Assembly (NCBI GenBank): GCA_944320885.1
Contig: CALUJE010000029.1
Span: 1 to 33,474, forward strand
Source of the DNA: an uncultured Phocaeicola sp.
Lineage (GTDB): Bacteria > Bacteroidota > Bacteroidia > Bacteroidales > Bacteroidaceae
DNA length: 33,474 bases
Direction of reading: 5' to 3'
The translations under genes were made by a program, and so were the position numbers. Shown here piece by piece: positions 33,005 to 33,474 of the stretch (position 1 is its first letter; each line of letters starts with the position of its first letter). A model generated the notes under the pieces. That model was not told the DNA's origin and searched no databases. It saw nothing but the letters and a program-made list of their open reading frames with translations.

Positions 33005-33345
33005 ATCCGCACTGTATATACAATAAAAAAACAGCAGCTCCAAACAGCTCAATGAGGGGATTATAACAAGACATTCTATATCATTAACCCGTCAATAAAG
33101 CATAGACAGCCATCAACGGTAATATGTATTCCAGCTACCTGTAAATAATAGAAAATACGGAAATTTTCCTGCAATAATACCGTAACAGCATTCATCTCAA
33201 GCCTATCCTTAAAGTATAGAACTCTTTATGCGTATTCTCATTGATTCTCTACCGGCTTCGACAATACAGCCGGCCAAAACTCTTCAGCTGATACGATAAC
33301 CTTATTCCAAAGCTATCCCACCTCCTCACCGGCGCACATATACAA
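33005..33345. other. Non-coding spacer between export operon and 5S rRNA
   Basis: No coding frame with recognisable content, no tRNA fold and no clear repeat. The stretch separates the export-operon terminator from the terminator of the converging rRNA operon. Confidence 0.6.
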
Positions 33346-33346
33346 A

Positions 33347-33386
33347 CAAAAAATCCTCCGCAGTATGTTTCAACTTGCGGAGGATT
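33347..33386 (-). terminator. Terminator of the rRNA operon
   Basis: The 11-bp stem 33352-33362 with 33376-33386 (AATCCTCCGCA and its complement) is followed on the minus strand by a T-run. It lies just past the 5S gene end. Confidence 0.88.
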
Positions 33387-33403
33387 CCACTCTTCTCTAA
33401 AAA

Positions 33404-33474
33404 CGGCGACTACCTACTCTCCCACTTGCGCAGTACCATCGGCGTGACGAAGCTTAACTTCTCTGTTCGGAATG
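33404..33474 (-). rRNA. rrf: 5S rRNA, 3' part (5' part beyond window)
   Basis: The minus strand begins at the window edge with CATTCCGAACAGAGAAGTTA, the universal 5S loop region. It continues through GCCGATGGTACTGCG and GTGGGAGAGTAGGT to a 3' end near GTCGCCG. About 70 of roughly 110 bases are present. The exact 3' end is approximate. It is the last gene of an rRNA operon transcribed toward this window. Confidence 0.93.

Overview
The window looks like a chromosomal segment of a gut Bacteroidales bacterium (Bacteroides or Phocaeicola type). The evidence is the AT-rich spacers and the repeated TAnnTTTG promoter elements (the Bacteroidetes -7 box) ahead of genes. It also carries families largely confined to this phylum (DUF4827, DUF3256, DUF5020, NigD-like lipoprotein) and the split methylmalonyl-CoA mutase used for propionate formation. 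I see no insertion sequence, phage, integrase or CRISPR array. The segment runs from a 5'-truncated tRNA-Thr on the left to the 3' part of a 5S rRNA gene on the right. That 5S gene is the end of an rRNA operon lying beyond the window and pointing leftward into it.

Left part (about 0.6-8.5 kb, nearly all minus strand): a DUF4827 lipoprotein overlapping a GlmM-like phosphohexosamine mutase; a DHH phosphoesterase (NrnA type) with its own promoter; rpe overlapping a ComEC-like protein; then an ECF sigma factor overlapping a protein that joins a cytoplasmic N-terminus and one membrane helix to a long linker and an outer-membrane beta-barrel. Divergent from the sigma gene is a NigD-like lipoprotein gene. 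This trio matches the sigma factor / dual-membrane-spanning anti-sigma factor / NigD arrangement known from Bacteroides. A perfect 12-bp inverted repeat sits in the divergent promoter region and is the most attractive regulatory signal in the window.

Middle part (9.9-14.9 kb, minus strand): a tight five-gene operon, in transcription order EamA-type exporter, DUF3256, tsaC (tRNA t6A synthesis), a ClC-type chloride protein with CBS domains, and fmt (initiator tRNA formylation), closed by a terminator. On the plus strand from 15.0 kb follow a purine permease, a DUF5020 outer-membrane protein that may serve as its porin, and an AI-2E family membrane protein. Then, on minus, an ABC-F ATPase with a HAD phosphatase, and a YidE/AspT-type transporter.

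Right part (22.9-33.0 kb, plus strand): mutA-mutB with a clear promoter and terminator; a membrane-anchored coiled-coil protein of unknown function; and a four-gene export operon (TolC-like channel, HlyD-like adaptor, two ABC-2 permeases) with no ATPase gene. Two intergenic repeat blocks stand out: a 22-bp TGCA-rich tandem repeat near 9.63-9.74 kb and four 21-bp near-palindromic units near 17.30-17.38 kb. Gene identities come from motif and family recognition by eye; none was confirmed by a database search.
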